45,914 nucleotides of DNA from Chelativorans intermedius (GTDB lineage Bacteria > Pseudomonadota > Alphaproteobacteria > Rhizobiales > Rhizobiaceae), in contig NZ_JAODNW010000026.1 of NCBI RefSeq assembly GCF_025398255.1, forward strand, positions 1 through 45,914. Reading direction: 5' to 3'. Numbering within the stretch: position 1 is the stretch's first letter; each line of letters starts with the position of its first letter. The position numbers were made by a program, and so were the translations under genes. Shown piece by piece: positions 25,978-34,732 of the stretch. The notes beneath the pieces were generated by a model. That model searched no databases and was not told the origin of the DNA. It was given only the letters and a program-made list of their open reading frames with translations.

Positions 25978-26668
25978 TTAGAGGTCCTGCCTGAGTCTGT
26001 GCGGAAAGCGTTACGGGGCCAGAAGCTGGAGCCCCAGAGAGGGGGATAGGCCATTCCATGGTCGAGCCCTCGAGGACATAGCCGAGGAGACCTTCGTAGC
26101 CTGCGAATTGCCGGCCATCTTGTGACAGCACGATGTCGGACAGTCTCAGATGGCTCTGGCCCTCGTTGCGGGCAACGAGCACGATCGAGCTTCCCGATGG
26201 ACGGAGGCTCCATGTTACGCGTGCCGCGGAGGAGTCTGCGTCGCGGAAGAACACGGGAATGGAGTGCCGGACGACGAGACTGACAGCGCCGGCCTGCCGT
26301 CGTCTCGGATCGGGCACCTCGTCGACGACGACGCGGTAGCTTTCTTCTTTCGCAACCGGCGCTTTCGCCACGCGAACGACACGCACGACGTAGGTCGCGT
26401 CTGCCGCCAGCTCCGCCGCGGGTGGGCTGGCGACGACGTCCGTGGTGGGTTCGAGCCGGTCGACGCCACCTTCCTGGGTCCATCGGAAGACGCGTATTTG
26501 GACATTGATCGGACGACCGGCCTCGTTGCTCACGTCGAGCGTGGCTGCGCTGTCCGGCGCGATCAGGTGAACGGTGGTAGGAGAAACACGCAGCGAAGCC
26601 GCTTCCCCAACCTGCCCTGAAAGCAGGAGGAAAGCGGCCATGCTGACATATCGCAGCATGGCACGCAT
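25949..26668 (-). CDS. Periplasmic pilus-assembly chaperone (PapD/CsuC-like)
   Basis: This 239-residue protein has a signal peptide ending near AEAA-S and two immunoglobulin-like domains of the pilus chaperone family. Domain 1 (about 25-140) has LRVSPTTVHL at the start and VVRHSIPVFFRD near the inter-domain strand; domain 2 follows. It would hold subunits in the periplasm and deliver them to the usher encoded next. It starts 4 bases after the major subunit gene ends, so the two are translated together. Confidence 0.9.
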   Translation of the reverse strand: MRAMLRYVSMAAFLLLSGQVGEAASLRVSPTTVHLIAPDSAATLDVSNEAGRPINVQIRVFRWTQEGGVDRLEPTTDVVASPPAAELAADATYVVRVVRVAKAPVAKEESYRVVVDEVPDPRRRQAGAVSLVVRHSIPVFFRDADSSAARVTWSLRPSGSSIVLVARNEGQSHLRLSDIVLSQDGRQFAGYEGLLGYVLEGSTMEWPIPLSGAPASGPVTLSAQTQAGPLNANISIVRR

Positions 26669-26671
26669 GGA

Positions 26672-27172
26672 TCAGTACTGGATGGTGATGGGGACGATGT
26701 CGGAATAGGCGCCGGCGCCCGGAGTCCTTTGGGCCGGCACCCGGCCGTAGACGGTCATCGTCTGTGCACTGCCGTTGCCAGTTCCGGCAACCGTGTCCTC
26801 GCCTGGCGTGACACCCCAGACTTGCTTGTGTGCAGCATCGCGATACAGCGAGTAGTCCACCGTCGCGGACGACGGTCCGGTCATCTTGCGAACAGCCACC
26901 GTCGCGCCTGCGCCGCCGCCCATGCCCAGGCCGACGGTATAAGGTGTGCCGTTGGTACAATGGACGGAAATCGTACTCGTCTCGTCGATGCTGGCGTCGA
27001 TGACACCGGTTGTTCCGAAGTCCATATCGATCGCCGTAACGACCTTGCACTCATCGACGATACTGATACGGACGTTCATGTTGCTAATTGCGGTTGCAGC
27101 AAAGGCAGTACCAGCAACAACTGGTTGAACGATAACCAGAACTGCGAAAGATCGAAAGAGAGTCTTGAACAT
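26672..27172 (-). CDS. SCPU-domain major pilus subunit (CsuA/B-like)
   Basis: This 166-residue protein has a signal peptide (FAVLVIVQPVVAGTAFAA) and a single spore-coat-U domain. The domain includes CKVVTAIDMDFGTTGVID, CTNGTPYTVGLGMG and the closing AYSDIVPITIQY, the donor-strand region. It is the first gene of the operon and the only one-domain subunit, so it probably builds the pilus rod. The ATG at 27172 lies 9 bases after AGGA; an ATG three codons earlier touches the AGGA and is unlikely. Confidence 0.87.
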   Translation of the reverse strand: MFKTLFRSFAVLVIVQPVVAGTAFAATAISNMNVRISIVDECKVVTAIDMDFGTTGVIDASIDETSTISVHCTNGTPYTVGLGMGGGAGATVAVRKMTGPSSATVDYSLYRDAAHKQVWGVTPGEDTVAGTGNGSAQTMTVYGRVPAQRTPGAGAYSDIVPITIQY

Positions 27173-27296
27173 GTCTACCATTCCTAAAAGCTTTGAAAGC
27201 AGCATTTCGAGACCGCTCACTGGCGGTGCGGGATATGCATATGCTTGGGATGCGACTGGCAAGGGAGGGAAGAAGCGCCAATCGCTGGTTTGCCCC

Positions 27297-27323
27297 AGTA
27301 TACGGCGGTTGATTCTCTGTCAA
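27297..27323 (-). promoter_or_regulatory. Candidate sigma-70 promoter of the pilus operon
   Basis: On the minus strand a perfect TTGACA (27323-27318) and a near-perfect TATACT (27302-27297) are separated by 15 bases, about 125 bases before the first pilus gene. The hexamers match a housekeeping sigma factor, though the spacing is 2 bases shorter than ideal. Confidence 0.5.
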
Positions 27324-27714
27324 GTATGATGACCGAAGGATAAATCATCGCAGGTTTCCTTCGTCGTTGCTTTTCCTCCGAGGCTGTTTAGAATGCTGTA
27401 TTCCTGATCGTGTTTGCGCCTCATGGTTGCTCTCTGGCGCACCTCGAATTCGGTATCCTGATTATCCGTCGGCGGCCGGCAGCGCGGATTACGGCATCGA
27501 ACATCGCCGTAAGTACGGGCTTTTTCGCCGCAGATTTTGCGAGCGATCTTCAGGCGCTGGCGCTCAAGAAGTTTGATCGCGGTATGCGATTCCTGTTGCC
27601 GATGCCCGGCTGCGGTCGTGTGACCGCGGCGTATGGTGCGACCATTCGGCACAGAGGTATCCGTAAGCACGGAGGTGCGGGCGGGCCGATGCGCATCATT
27701 CTCGCCGGCATTGC
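27324..27714. other. Gap of about 390 bases with no recognisable gene, next to a break point
   Basis: This stretch is less GC-rich than its surroundings, and I see no protein with family features in any frame. It ends where homology to an ABC ATPase starts in mid-gene at about 27715. No inverted repeat or target duplication marking an insertion sequence was found. Confidence 0.5.
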
Positions 27715-28188
27715 CGTCTGGGGCGCACGGCGCATCGCGGGGCCTGGGAAGGCTGGCGCGAGGCGGACTTCGCGGCGGTGTCGCACGCGCTTGCGCGGAC
27801 CGGCATGGAAGACCGGGCGGACCAGCTCTGGTCGACCCTTTCAGGCGGTGAAAAGCAGCGCATTCAGATTGCGCGTGCCCTGGCCCAGGAGCCGAGCGAA
27901 CTTCTTCTCGATGAGCCCACGAACCATCTCGACATCCGCCACCAGCTGGATCTGTTGAAGTTGCTGCGTGGTCTCGGCACGAGCTGCATCGCCGCCCTTC
28001 ACGATCTCAACCACGCCGTTGCCTTCTGCGACGGGGTGGTTGAGATCGTGAAGGACGGCAGGCTTGTGGCACAGGGCAGGCCGGAGGAGATCATGACAGC
28101 CGCGCTGATCCGGCCCGTCTTCGGGGGTTCAGCCTGTGTTTGCGAGGATCCGAAGAGCGGCCGCCTGCGCCTCGACTTCATCTGGTGA
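27715..28188 (+). pseudogene. 5'-truncated iron-siderophore ABC transporter ATPase (FecE/FepC-like)
   Basis: The last roughly 157 residues of a siderophore-importer ATPase are intact. They read [12 protein letters not shown], then [11 protein letters not shown] (signature), [11 protein letters not shown] (Walker B) and ALHDLNHAV (switch His), to a normal C-terminus LRLDF. A complete member is about 255 residues. The first 100 or so, including Walker A, are missing, and the sequence before about 27715 has no similarity. Without Walker A it cannot bind ATP properly. The break lies beside the pilus operon, so the truncation may date from its arrival. Confidence 0.85.
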
Positions 28189-28242
28189 TCGCCGGCCGCT
28201 CCGCTCTCAATCCCCGACGCCCGTTTGCTCGCGCTCCACGAG

Positions 28243-30249
28243 CTACTCCACCCTGATCGTTACCCGGCTCAGCACCTTGCGCTGGGGAATGTCGAGCAGC
28301 CTGAATTCGTAGAATCCTGTTTCTTGGGGCAGCGTGAAGGTCAATGAGGGGCCTTCGGCCTTTTTTGCCTCGATCCATGTGAAATCAGGCTGGTCCGCTC
28401 CGGCCAGGGTGACGCGCCGGTCACCGCCGCTGTCTTCGGCCGTCCAGCGCACCTCCACCGTCTCGCCCGGCTTTCCAGCTTCGGGGGCCTCCAGCGCGCC
28501 GCCTTCATTGAGCGCGGCGGTCGCGGCCACCACCTCGACCGGGTGGCGGGCGAGGATTCGCTTTCCCTCGTCGAGCACATAGCGGACCTCATAGAGGCCG
28601 GTCTCCTCCGGTGCGCTCAGATCGGCGGAATCGCGGCCGCCGACGCGCACATAATCGCCATAGGCGCCCTCCTGCGCGCCCATCGGCACGATCGTTACAT
28701 AGTCGCGGCCGTGCGGCGGCGATCCAGACCACACCACGCGGATCTGCGAGCCGGCGCGCACCGTGTCTGGGCCCGCAAGCTCGATATCGGCTTCGACGAT
28801 CTCAATGGGCACGGAACTCAGCGTCTTGCCGCCCTCCTGGAGCACGTAGCGCACCTCGTAGAGCCCGGGCTCGGCCGGCGCACGAAGACTGCCCTCGCTC
28901 TTGTCGCCGACGCGCGTGTAGTCGCCATAGTCGCCTTCCGCCGCACCCGCCGGAACGATGGTCACATAGTCGCGCGGGTGGATGCCCCTTGACCATTGAA
29001 CCGAGAAGGAGGAGCCGACGACGGCGCTCTGCGGTGCCTGCACCGATGCCTCTGCCTTGACGATCTCGATCTCGGCGGAAGCCAGCGTCTTGCCGCCCTC
29101 CTGAAGCACGTATCGCACTTCGTAAAGTCCGGCGTCAGCGGGTGCCTGAAGGCTGCCCTCGTTCTTGTCGGCAACCCGTGTGTAGTCGCCATAGTCGCCT
29201 TCCGCCGCGCCTGCCGGAACGATGGTCACATAATCGCGCGGGTGCACCGCACCCGACCAGGAAACGGAAAAGCGCTCGCCTGCCGTCGCGCTTTGCGGCG
29301 CCGAGACGGAGACGTCGGCCTCGACGATCTCGATCTCCGTGGAGCCCAGGGTTGAGCCGTCCTCCTGGCGCACGTAGCGGACCTCGTAGAGCCCCGGTTC
29401 GGCGGGAGCGCGCAGGCTGCCCTCGCTTTTGTCCTGCACCCGCTGATAATTGGTGTATGTGCCTTCGTCCGCGCCCAGCGGCACGATGGTCACATAGTCG
29501 CGCGGCGCCTGGGTGGGCGCCTGCCAGGATATTGCGAAACTGGAGCCGATGACGGCGCTTTCGGGAGCCTCCACCACGACGCTCGGCGCCGGCGCGGGCT
29601 CTGGTTCGGGCGTCGGTTCGGGGGCTTCGGCAACAGCCGTTCCGACGGTGCTGAGTGCCGCGCCCAGCCCCTCGGCACTGCGCGCCGCGACAAAGCGCCC
29701 CCCGGTGCGCTCGGCCATGCAGGCAACCGCTTCCTGCTCCTCGCCTTTCAGGTCGAAGCCGACGACATGCGCCGTAAAGCCGACGCCCATCCGCTCCAGT
29801 TCCTCGGCAAGCGCGCATGGATCGCGCTGGCAGCTCTCGATCCCGTCGGTGATGAGCACCACGGTGGCCGGCCTGTCGCGATAGGCCAATGCCTCTGCGG
29901 CCTGTTCCACGGCGGTCGTCAGCGGTGTCTTGCCGCGCGGCGTGATGCTCCGGACGCGCTCCAGGAATGCGTCGCGGACAAAGGGGCCGGGCGTAATCAT
30001 CGTCTCGATGTCGCTGCAGTCGCCCTCGTGGCGATGGCCGTAGGCCATCAGCCCCACATTGGTGCCGTCGGTCCAGTTGCCGACGAGGCGTTCCATGGCT
30101 TGGCGGGCGATCTCGATCTTGGCGACGCCGTCGATCTGTCCCCACATGGAGTTGGAGCCGTCGAAGACAACCATGACATCGTCGGCAGCCTGCGCGCTGC
30201 CGACCCACAGGAGCATCAAGGCGACCGCTGCACGTTTCATCGGCTTCAT
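28243..30249 (-). CDS. Secreted VWA-domain protein with five tandem Ig-like repeats
   Basis: This 668-residue protein has a signal peptide (MLLWVGSAQA-AD) and a von Willebrand A domain at about 24-205. The metal site is in FDGSNSMW (Asp30, Ser32, Ser34), GKTPL and TDGIES. A Pro/Glu linker (PEPTPEPEPAPAP) follows, then five repeats of 88-92 residues at 223-311, 312-399, 400-487, 488-576 and 577-668. Each of the first four carries RDYVTIVP and GLYEVRYV; the fifth is degenerate. The start at 30249 has CAGGGGGA upstream. It follows a membrane-protein gene on the same strand by 84 bases. An extracytoplasmic binding or adhesive role is likely; the ligand is unknown. Confidence 0.85.
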   Translation of the reverse strand: MKPMKRAAVALMLLWVGSAQAADDVMVVFDGSNSMWGQIDGVAKIEIARQAMERLVGNWTDGTNVGLMAYGHRHEGDCSDIETMITPGPFVRDAFLERVRSITPRGKTPLTTAVEQAAEALAYRDRPATVVLITDGIESCQRDPCALAEELERMGVGFTAHVVGFDLKGEEQEAVACMAERTGGRFVAARSAEGLGAALSTVGTAVAEAPEPTPEPEPAPAPSVVVEAPESAVIGSSFAISWQAPTQAPRDYVTIVPLGADEGTYTNYQRVQDKSEGSLRAPAEPGLYEVRYVRQEDGSTLGSTEIEIVEADVSVSAPQSATAGERFSVSWSGAVHPRDYVTIVPAGAAEGDYGDYTRVADKNEGSLQAPADAGLYEVRYVLQEGGKTLASAEIEIVKAEASVQAPQSAVVGSSFSVQWSRGIHPRDYVTIVPAGAAEGDYGDYTRVGDKSEGSLRAPAEPGLYEVRYVLQEGGKTLSSVPIEIVEADIELAGPDTVRAGSQIRVVWSGSPPHGRDYVTIVPMGAQEGAYGDYVRVGGRDSADLSAPEETGLYEVRYVLDEGKRILARHPVEVVAATAALNEGGALEAPEAGKPGETVEVRWTAEDSGGDRRVTLAGADQPDFTWIEAKKAEGPSLTFTLPQETGFYEFRLLDIPQRKVLSRVTIRVE
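28246..29583 (-). repeat. Five tandem about 265-bp coding repeats inside the VWA gene
   Basis: Repeat units run 29583-29317, 29316-29053, 29052-28789, 28788-28522 and 28521-28246. Units 2 and 3 are the most alike, sharing long near-identical blocks such as HPRDYVTIVPAGAAEGDYGD, so they look like a recent duplication. Unit 5 is the most diverged. Such arrays can change copy number by recombination. Confidence 0.85.
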
Positions 30250-30333
30250 AGATTCCCCCTGTTTTCGATCTGCAGTCACCGAGGCAGAACCGGCGACGGA
30301 TCGGGCAGTTTGACTCCTTCGAGGAAGGCTTGG

Positions 30334-31320
30334 CTAGTGCTCGAAGGCCTTTGGGCCGGTCGGTGCTGCGCGCGGTGGCTCGTAGGACCGGGCCTTTTCC
30401 TTCAGCTTGGCGAATTTGCCGGACAATTGCTCCAGCCTGGCGTCCCAGACAGGATCCGGCTTCTGGCCCTCGATGGTGCGGAAATAGACCTCCATCAGGC
30501 AGGCAATGGCAAAGGGCTCCAGGACGGCCGCCTTGACGCTCCAGGCGAACAGGAGGGCGAAGACCATGCCGCCCGCGGACCAGGCGCCGGGAATGAGATA
30601 GACGGCCAGCGCCGCCGGCGTGAGCATGACAAGGAAGACGGCGAAGGAAAGCCCATAGACGATGAGCGCCAGCCAGGCGGCATTCCTGAGCATGGGCTTG
30701 TAGTTCTGCGCATAGAGCACGAGCCCCTTGCGGGCCGACTCCCACCCATTGGTGGAGCCGGTGCGGATCGCATAGCCGAGGATTACCTCATCGACAAACC
30801 CGACCGCGATCTTGAGGAAGGCATCCAGAAGCGATGCGAGCTGCCGCGCACCGGGGATCGGAAGGATGCCCAGGATGCCGCGCACGAGCCCGACGATGGC
30901 ACGCAGCACCCCCTTGACGAGCTGGTCCACGCCGAAGAGCAGGCTTGCCTCGGCGAAGCGTGCCTCGACCACCTTGCGGCCATGGGCAAGCTGCGAGCGC
31001 CCCTTTGGCAGCTCCTTTCCCTCCATGAGATCGACGAGAACCGCGATGTGCCCGGCCTTGACCAGATAGAGAATGTATTCGCGCAGGAGATACATCACGG
31101 CGCCGGCCACGCCGAAACCGATGAGCCCGCCCCAGAACGTCGTCTGCGGCTGAAGATCGGAGCCACCGAAGCCGCCGACGCCCCAGCCAATTCCGGCGCC
31201 GATGCCCGTCATCAGGACATAGGCGACCGCCACCCCGAAATAGACGGCAATGCGCAGAAGCAGGAAAGGCAGCGTCCGGGCCATCAGCACCAGAGCGCGG
31301 CTTGCCGAAAAATCCCACAT
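30334..31320 (-). CDS. Polytopic membrane protein of unknown function
   Basis: This 328-residue protein is of a family I do not recognise. Hydrophobic segments lie at about 12-48 (FLLLRIAVYFGVAVAYVLM), 58-80, 130-155, 195-245 and 250-280. A basic, cytoplasmic-looking tail (LSGKFAKLKEKARSYEPPR) closes it. The ATG at 31320 follows a strong GAGAGGAGGAG; an open frame from 31440 adds a non-membrane start. It is upstream of, and co-directional with, the VWA protein gene, which suggests the two products work together at the cell envelope. No catalytic motif was seen. Confidence 0.75.
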   Translation of the reverse strand: MWDFSASRALVLMARTLPFLLLRIAVYFGVAVAYVLMTGIGAGIGWGVGGFGGSDLQPQTTFWGGLIGFGVAGAVMYLLREYILYLVKAGHIAVLVDLMEGKELPKGRSQLAHGRKVVEARFAEASLLFGVDQLVKGVLRAIVGLVRGILGILPIPGARQLASLLDAFLKIAVGFVDEVILGYAIRTGSTNGWESARKGLVLYAQNYKPMLRNAAWLALIVYGLSFAVFLVMLTPAALAVYLIPGAWSAGGMVFALLFAWSVKAAVLEPFAIACLMEVYFRTIEGQKPDPVWDARLEQLSGKFAKLKEKARSYEPPRAAPTGPKAFEH

Positions 31321-31653
31321 CGCAGGCTCCTCCTCTCCTTGCCGATGCAGAGGAGAACAGAAGCCGATGGTGTTTTGCAAGGTCTGAAATCCGCGCGCGG
31401 AGGAGAGCTTGAAGGAGGTGCCGCGGCGCGTGCCCGCCATCTCATGGTCGGGGGCCCTGGAAGGCAGGCTTCACGGTCTTTTGATCCCTCCTTCGTGCAT
31501 TGGGCTGGAAAGGCCGCATCGGCTGCGGGCATGGTGATGCCAGGCGCTTTTCCTCCATCGGCTGGGGGAAGCGTCGGCAATCTTCCTTGCGGTCCGGTTC
31601 CAATCGCCGGATCGGCCGATCGAGATCGGGTCCAGAACTCCCGGGAGGCGCAC

Positions 31654-32898
31654 GTGACACCCATCAGCCAGAAACTGGAGTTTCCGGGTCATGCCGGCGC
31701 AAGGCTGGCGGCCCGCCTCGACCTGCCGAACGGGCCAGTGCGCGCCTTTGCGCTGTTTGCGCATTGCTTCACCTGCTCGAAGGACCTGGCGGCGGTGCGC
31801 CGCATCGCCGCCGAGCTGGCGCGCGAAGGAATTGCCGTCCTGCGTTTCGACTTCACCGGCCTCGGTTCGAGCGAGGGCGAGTTCGCTTCCACCAATTTTT
31901 CCTCCAATACGGCCGACCTTCTCGCCGCAGCCGATCATCTTCGCACGCATTATCAGGCGCCGTCGGTCCTGATCGGTCATTCCCTGGGTGGCGCCGCCGT
32001 TCTGGCCGTCGCCAAGGACATCCCCGAGGTGCGGGCGGCGGTGACCATCGGCGCCCCGTCCGATGCCGCGCATGTGCTGAAGAATCTCGGCACCAGCCTG
32101 GAGGCGGTCGAGAAGGCGGGGGAAGCCGAGGTGACGCTCGCCGGGCGCACGTTCACCTTGCGGCGGCAGTTCGTCGAGGATGTGCGTTCGCAACCCCTCA
32201 AGGCGGCCATTTCGGCAATGAGAAAGCCGCTTCTGATCCTGCATGCTCCCCTCGACGAAACGGTGGGAATCGAGAATGCCACGGAGATTTTCCTTGCGGC
32301 CAAACATCCCAAGAGCTTCGTCTCCCTCGACACGGCCGACCATCTGCTCACCAGGCCGCAGGATGCCGCCTTTGCCGCGCGGGTGATTGCAGGCTGGCTT
32401 TCGCGTTACATCGTCGGCGACAGGCCGCAGGGCGGCGAGGCGGTGGAGCATGTGCGTGTCATGGAGACCGGGGAGGGCCGGTTCCAGAACGCCGTGCAGG
32501 CCGGCCGGCACCGCCTCTTCGCCGACGAGCCGGAAAAGCTCGGCGGGCTCGACAGCGGGCCTTCGCCCTACGATTTTCTCTCGATTGCGCTTGGCGCCTG
32601 CACGTCCATGACCCTGCGCATGTATGCCGACCACAAGAAGCTTTCGCTTGGGCGCGTTCATGTGGATGTGTCCCACGCCAAGATCCATGCCCGCGACTGC
32701 GAGGAGTGCACGGATGCCGAGCGCGCCGGGGGCGGCCGCATCGACCGTTTCGAGCGGGTGATTTCGATCGACGGCGCGCTTCCCGACGAGCTGGCCGACA
32801 AGCTCGCCGAAATTGCCGGCAAATGCCCGGTTCACCGCACGCTCGAAGCCAGCGCCAAGATCAGCACCGTCGTCAAGACGGAACCCGCCGACGGTTAA
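31654..32898 (+). CDS. Alpha/beta hydrolase fused to OsmC-type peroxiredoxin domain
   Basis: This 414-residue protein has two domains. Residues about 1-255 form an alpha/beta hydrolase with the nucleophile elbow GHSLGG (Ser110), an acid in HAPLDETVG and a His in DTADHLLTRP. Residues about 270-410 form an OsmC/Ohr domain with the redox cysteines in LGACTSM and GKCPVHRTL. The start is GTG at 31654, with GGGAGG 6-7 bases upstream. OsmC domains reduce organic hydroperoxides. Fused to a hydrolase, the protein may cut and detoxify peroxidised esters, which is inference. This fusion is known from other Proteobacteria. Confidence 0.87.
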   Translation: MTPISQKLEFPGHAGARLAARLDLPNGPVRAFALFAHCFTCSKDLAAVRRIAAELAREGIAVLRFDFTGLGSSEGEFASTNFSSNTADLLAAADHLRTHYQAPSVLIGHSLGGAAVLAVAKDIPEVRAAVTIGAPSDAAHVLKNLGTSLEAVEKAGEAEVTLAGRTFTLRRQFVEDVRSQPLKAAISAMRKPLLILHAPLDETVGIENATEIFLAAKHPKSFVSLDTADHLLTRPQDAAFAARVIAGWLSRYIVGDRPQGGEAVEHVRVMETGEGRFQNAVQAGRHRLFADEPEKLGGLDSGPSPYDFLSIALGACTSMTLRMYADHKKLSLGRVHVDVSHAKIHARDCEECTDAERAGGGRIDRFERVISIDGALPDELADKLAEIAGKCPVHRTLEASAKISTVVKTEPADG

Positions 32899-33017
32899 GC
32901 CGGACGGCAGACGGGGCGAGGGGAAATGGCTCGGCGCTGCATGCCTCTCAATCTCTCATGGCTGCGATGGAGGATGTTGCCGGGAAGCCGCCGGACATCG
33001 GCTCCCGCAAGCAGCCT

Positions 33018-34109
33018 TCAGACCCTCATTCGGCCTGCGATCAGCCGTGCGATGCTTGGCCCCAGGAGCAGGACGACAAGGAAACGCCCCAGTTGCATCG
33101 CCATGACAAAGGACATGTTCACGCTGGAGGACGCCGCCGCGATGATGGCGACCGAATCCATTCCCCCGGGGCTGGTGGCGAGATAGGCCGTCAGGATGTC
33201 CACGCCGAGCCAATGGCTGAGGACCAAGGCCATTCCGGCACAGAACAGCATCAACGCGACGATCGAGCCCAGGACCTGCGGCAGGGCCCGCGCGGCATGG
33301 CGCACGATTGTACGGGTGAAGTTCAGTCCTATGGTCCAGCCGATGAGCGCATAGCTTGCAGCCAGCAACCAGTGGGGAAGCTGGAAATCGACGCCGCCGC
33401 CGAGATGAAGGGCGGCGCCGAGCGTCATGGCGCCAAGGACAAATGGAGAAGGCAGCCGCAGGAGCCAGCCGCCCGCCGCACCGAGCGCAGCCACGCCCGC
33501 CACAGTCGCGAAGGCGAGCGGCTCGAAGGGCGGGAACCAAACGACAGGCTCTGGCGCCACACCGGCCTCACCGCCGATCAGCGCGGCAATTGCAGCGGCC
33601 ACACCGGCCACCATCAGCACGCGCAGATACTGCATGAAGGCGACCAGGCGCGCATCGGCGCCGAAGGCGCCGGCCATCAGAACCATGGCCGTGGCGGCGC
33701 CGGGTGCCGAACCCCACACCGCCGTGCTGCCGGGCAGGATCTTCCAGCGGCTGATCTGCCAGCCGAGAAAGCTGGAGGCTGCAACCGTTGAGACCACCCC
33801 CAGCAGGAAGGGAGGCCAGTCGTCGGCAAAGGCGGTGAGCATTTCCGGCTCGATGGACCTTGCGATCAGAATGCCGATGATGGCCTGGGCGCCGGCAAAG
33901 AGCGGTTTGGGAACCCGCACCGTCGCACCATTGACGCCGGCGACAACGCCGACCAGCATCGGGCCGATGAGGGCGGCTGCCGGCAGGCCCATGGCCTCCA
34001 GCCCGATGAAAAGCAGGGCCGATCCGAGAAGGATCGTTGCCCACTGAAAGGCCGATGAGGTGTGCGCCAGCAGCTCGGTCGGGGGGCGTTCGCCTGCGGG
34101 TGAGTCCAT
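33018..34109 (-). CDS. AbrB-family integral membrane protein (annotated 'ammonia monooxygenase'-like)
   Basis: This 363-residue protein has about ten membrane segments in two similar halves, as in the AbrB/COG3180 family. Family stretches are GLPAAALIGPMLVGVVAG near the start, WGSAPGAATAMVLMAG in the middle and YLATSPGGMDSVAIIAA near the end; the last resembles the first half, showing an internal repeat. These proteins are often mislabelled ammonia monooxygenase. They are probably regulators or transporters, but the function is not known. It converges on the hydrolase-OsmC gene. Confidence 0.85.
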   Translation of the reverse strand: MDSPAGERPPTELLAHTSSAFQWATILLGSALLFIGLEAMGLPAAALIGPMLVGVVAGVNGATVRVPKPLFAGAQAIIGILIARSIEPEMLTAFADDWPPFLLGVVSTVAASSFLGWQISRWKILPGSTAVWGSAPGAATAMVLMAGAFGADARLVAFMQYLRVLMVAGVAAAIAALIGGEAGVAPEPVVWFPPFEPLAFATVAGVAALGAAGGWLLRLPSPFVLGAMTLGAALHLGGGVDFQLPHWLLAASYALIGWTIGLNFTRTIVRHAARALPQVLGSIVALMLFCAGMALVLSHWLGVDILTAYLATSPGGMDSVAIIAAASSSVNMSFVMAMQLGRFLVVLLLGPSIARLIAGRMRV

Positions 34110-34411
34110 GTGCTTCTCATATCCGCTTCCGCCGGCAAGGCAAATGTCCTTGTCAGACCTGCGCGCATCGACGGTGGGAATCGGCCGAAACCGTGCGGCG
34201 TGTGACCGCCGCGCTGGCCATGGCGTCCTCTCCTGCCGCTCGCGTTTCCGTGATAGTATTCGTGAAGTGAAAATCGAAACCGTGAGGCAGTAGACACAAA
34301 TATATATCCCGTATGTGAAGTATGATTGTTTTTATTGTTTTCTCCATGGGCGTCATATTGTCGTCAGAGGCGTTGAGATGAGCTCTTCGCACAAGATGAA
34401 TGGAGAAAACC
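34110..34411. other. AT-rich intergenic region
   Basis: About 300 bases separate the divergent AbrB-family gene and the small secreted protein. The stretch 34290-34340 is markedly AT-rich (ATATATA and runs of T) and probably holds the promoters. I found no confident -35/-10 pair and no operator. Confidence 0.45.
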
Positions 34412-34705
34412 ATGTACAAGATCCTCGTTCTGACACCCGTCATCGCCATGTTGGGCCTTGGCAACGCACTGGCTTTCGACGCCGCAAGCGGCTTTGGTCC
34501 CAGCGATGCCAACGATGAGCCCGTTCCCCGCTTCCAGCTTGCCGATCCGGTCGATCGGTCGGTCGTGACCGCCGGCATCGCAACGCGCGCCTCGCGCGGC
34601 GCTGCTGCCGGCATCGAACGCACCGGGCGCTTCTCGGCTGCCTGGGGGTTTGGCCCCAGCGATGCCAATGACGAGCCGGTCCCGCGTTTCCAGACCGTCC
34701 GCTAG
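34412..34705 (+). CDS. Small secreted protein with duplicated 16-residue motif
   Basis: This 97-residue protein has a signal peptide (KILVLTPVIAMLGLGNALA, cleaved near residue 21). The mature part of about 76 residues carries the motif GFGPSDANDEPVPRFQ twice, at 27-42 and 79-94, so copies lie near each end with a basic, alanine-rich link between. The two copies are identical in protein but differ at 8 of 16 codons, all silent. The ATG at 34412 has GGAG 6-7 bases upstream. No family was recognised and there are no cysteines. A hairpin follows the stop. Confidence 0.75.
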   Translation: MYKILVLTPVIAMLGLGNALAFDAASGFGPSDANDEPVPRFQLADPVDRSVVTAGIATRASRGAAAGIERTGRFSAAWGFGPSDANDEPVPRFQTVR

Positions 34706-34732
34706 CGGAAACTGGTCAGATGTTTCGCGAGA

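Noticed and set aside
28246-29583. Tandem repeats considered as a CRISPR or satellite array
   Set aside because: The period is about 265 bases, in frame, and encodes Ig-like domains of one protein.
29767-31653. Plus-strand open frame extending the hydrolase-OsmC gene upstream by 629 codons
   Set aside because: It runs antisense to the VWA and membrane-protein genes. The hydrolase domain and its ribosome-binding site begin at 31654.
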